Shown here: positions 48,325 to 48,637 of the stretch, one piece after another
Layout of the letters: each line of letters opens with the position of its first letter
Position numbering within the stretch: the first letter of the stretch is position 1
Assembly: GCA_000697335.1 (NCBI GenBank)
Contig: JNEM01013595.1
Coordinates: forward strand, 1 to 48,637
Length of the DNA: 48,637 nt
Direction: 5' to 3'
Origin: Conidiobolus incongruus B7586
Lineage: Eukaryota; Entomophthoromycota; Entomophthoromycetes; Entomophthorales; Conidiobolaceae
Program-made: the position numbers and the translations under genes
Notes under the pieces: model-generated
The model's input: only the letters and a program-made list of their open reading frames with translations
The model's database searches: none
Told to the model about the DNA's origin: nothing

Positions 48325-48637
48325 AATATAGTAGCCATCCAGTATATCTAATAAATTTTATCAATTATATTTTAATAGTTTTTAAAGTTTAAATATAAAA
48401 TAATTTATAACTATTTTATTTTAAAATTACCAATTAAAAATAATTTAAAAAATATATAAAATTTATTATTAATTAATTTTTTTTATAATCAATAAAAAAA
48501 TACATATAAAAGTTTAATATAATATATAATATTTATTTAAAAATTGATTAATAATTAAAATTTATAAAAAATTAATATAATTTTAATAGTTTTTTGTTTT
48601 AATAATTAATTATATTAAAATAATAATAATAAATTAA
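48325..48637. other. Gene-less AT-rich end of window
   Basis: Only A/T-dominated sequence; nothing recognised. Confidence 0.6.

Noticed and set aside
1-48637. CRISPR arrays, bacterial-type operons or a biosynthetic gene cluster
   Set aside because: No regular direct repeats with spacers were seen, the genes are spliced, and neighbours belong to unrelated housekeeping functions.

Overview
This is a very AT-rich eukaryotic nuclear window. Nine genes can be supported, and most of the rest is near-featureless A+T sequence. Coding exons are visibly richer in G+C than the DNA between them. Introns are 47-61 nt, begin mostly GTAA or GTAAGT and end in TAG or CAG, and one has a clear CTAAC branch point. 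The standard genetic code fits throughout. A Kip3-type kinesin-8, a CLASP, a saccharolysin-like M3 peptidase and secreted class 3 lipases together suggest a fungus, perhaps an AT-rich early-diverging lineage. That placement is inference; no rRNA or other marker confirms it.

Layout. 1-11.6 kb is gene-poor: one small four-helix membrane protein (5410-5832), decayed solo LTRs, a 19-base Tn5 mosaic end at 2364-2382 that is almost certainly a sequencing-library relic, and a hairpin-rich island at 7393-8270. A 280-bp part of that island recurs inverted at 11124-11402. 11.6-19.7 kb holds a CLASP (minus, 5 exons), NOB1 (plus, 4 exons) and a secreted acidic protein with a basic RG tail (minus). 19.7-35.7 kb is again gene-poor: a dead lipase copy, an intact secreted lipase in the same orientation, four solo LTRs of one family and a tRNA-like remnant. 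35.7-47.2 kb is the densest part: M3 oligopeptidase (6 exons), kinesin-8 (3 exons) and CDC45 (8 exons), all on the minus strand, then an aldo-keto reductase (plus, 7 exons). The right end carries another solo LTR.

Functional themes. CLASP and kinesin-8 both act on microtubule plus ends, CDC45 is part of the replicative CMG helicase, NOB1 finishes 18S rRNA, and the lipase and acidic protein are secreted. I see no operon-like or biosynthetic cluster; the neighbourhoods look like ordinary eukaryotic gene order. Spliced models were built by hand; every junction keeps frame, so the exon totals are exact multiples of three.

The most unusual sequence is the 7.4-8.3 kb island. It is packed with perfect short inverted repeats. 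One hairpin with a GNRA-type loop differs at five positions between the two copies, yet every pair and the loop class are kept, while the adjoining 162 bp are identical. That is the best candidate here for an undescribed structured-RNA repeat.
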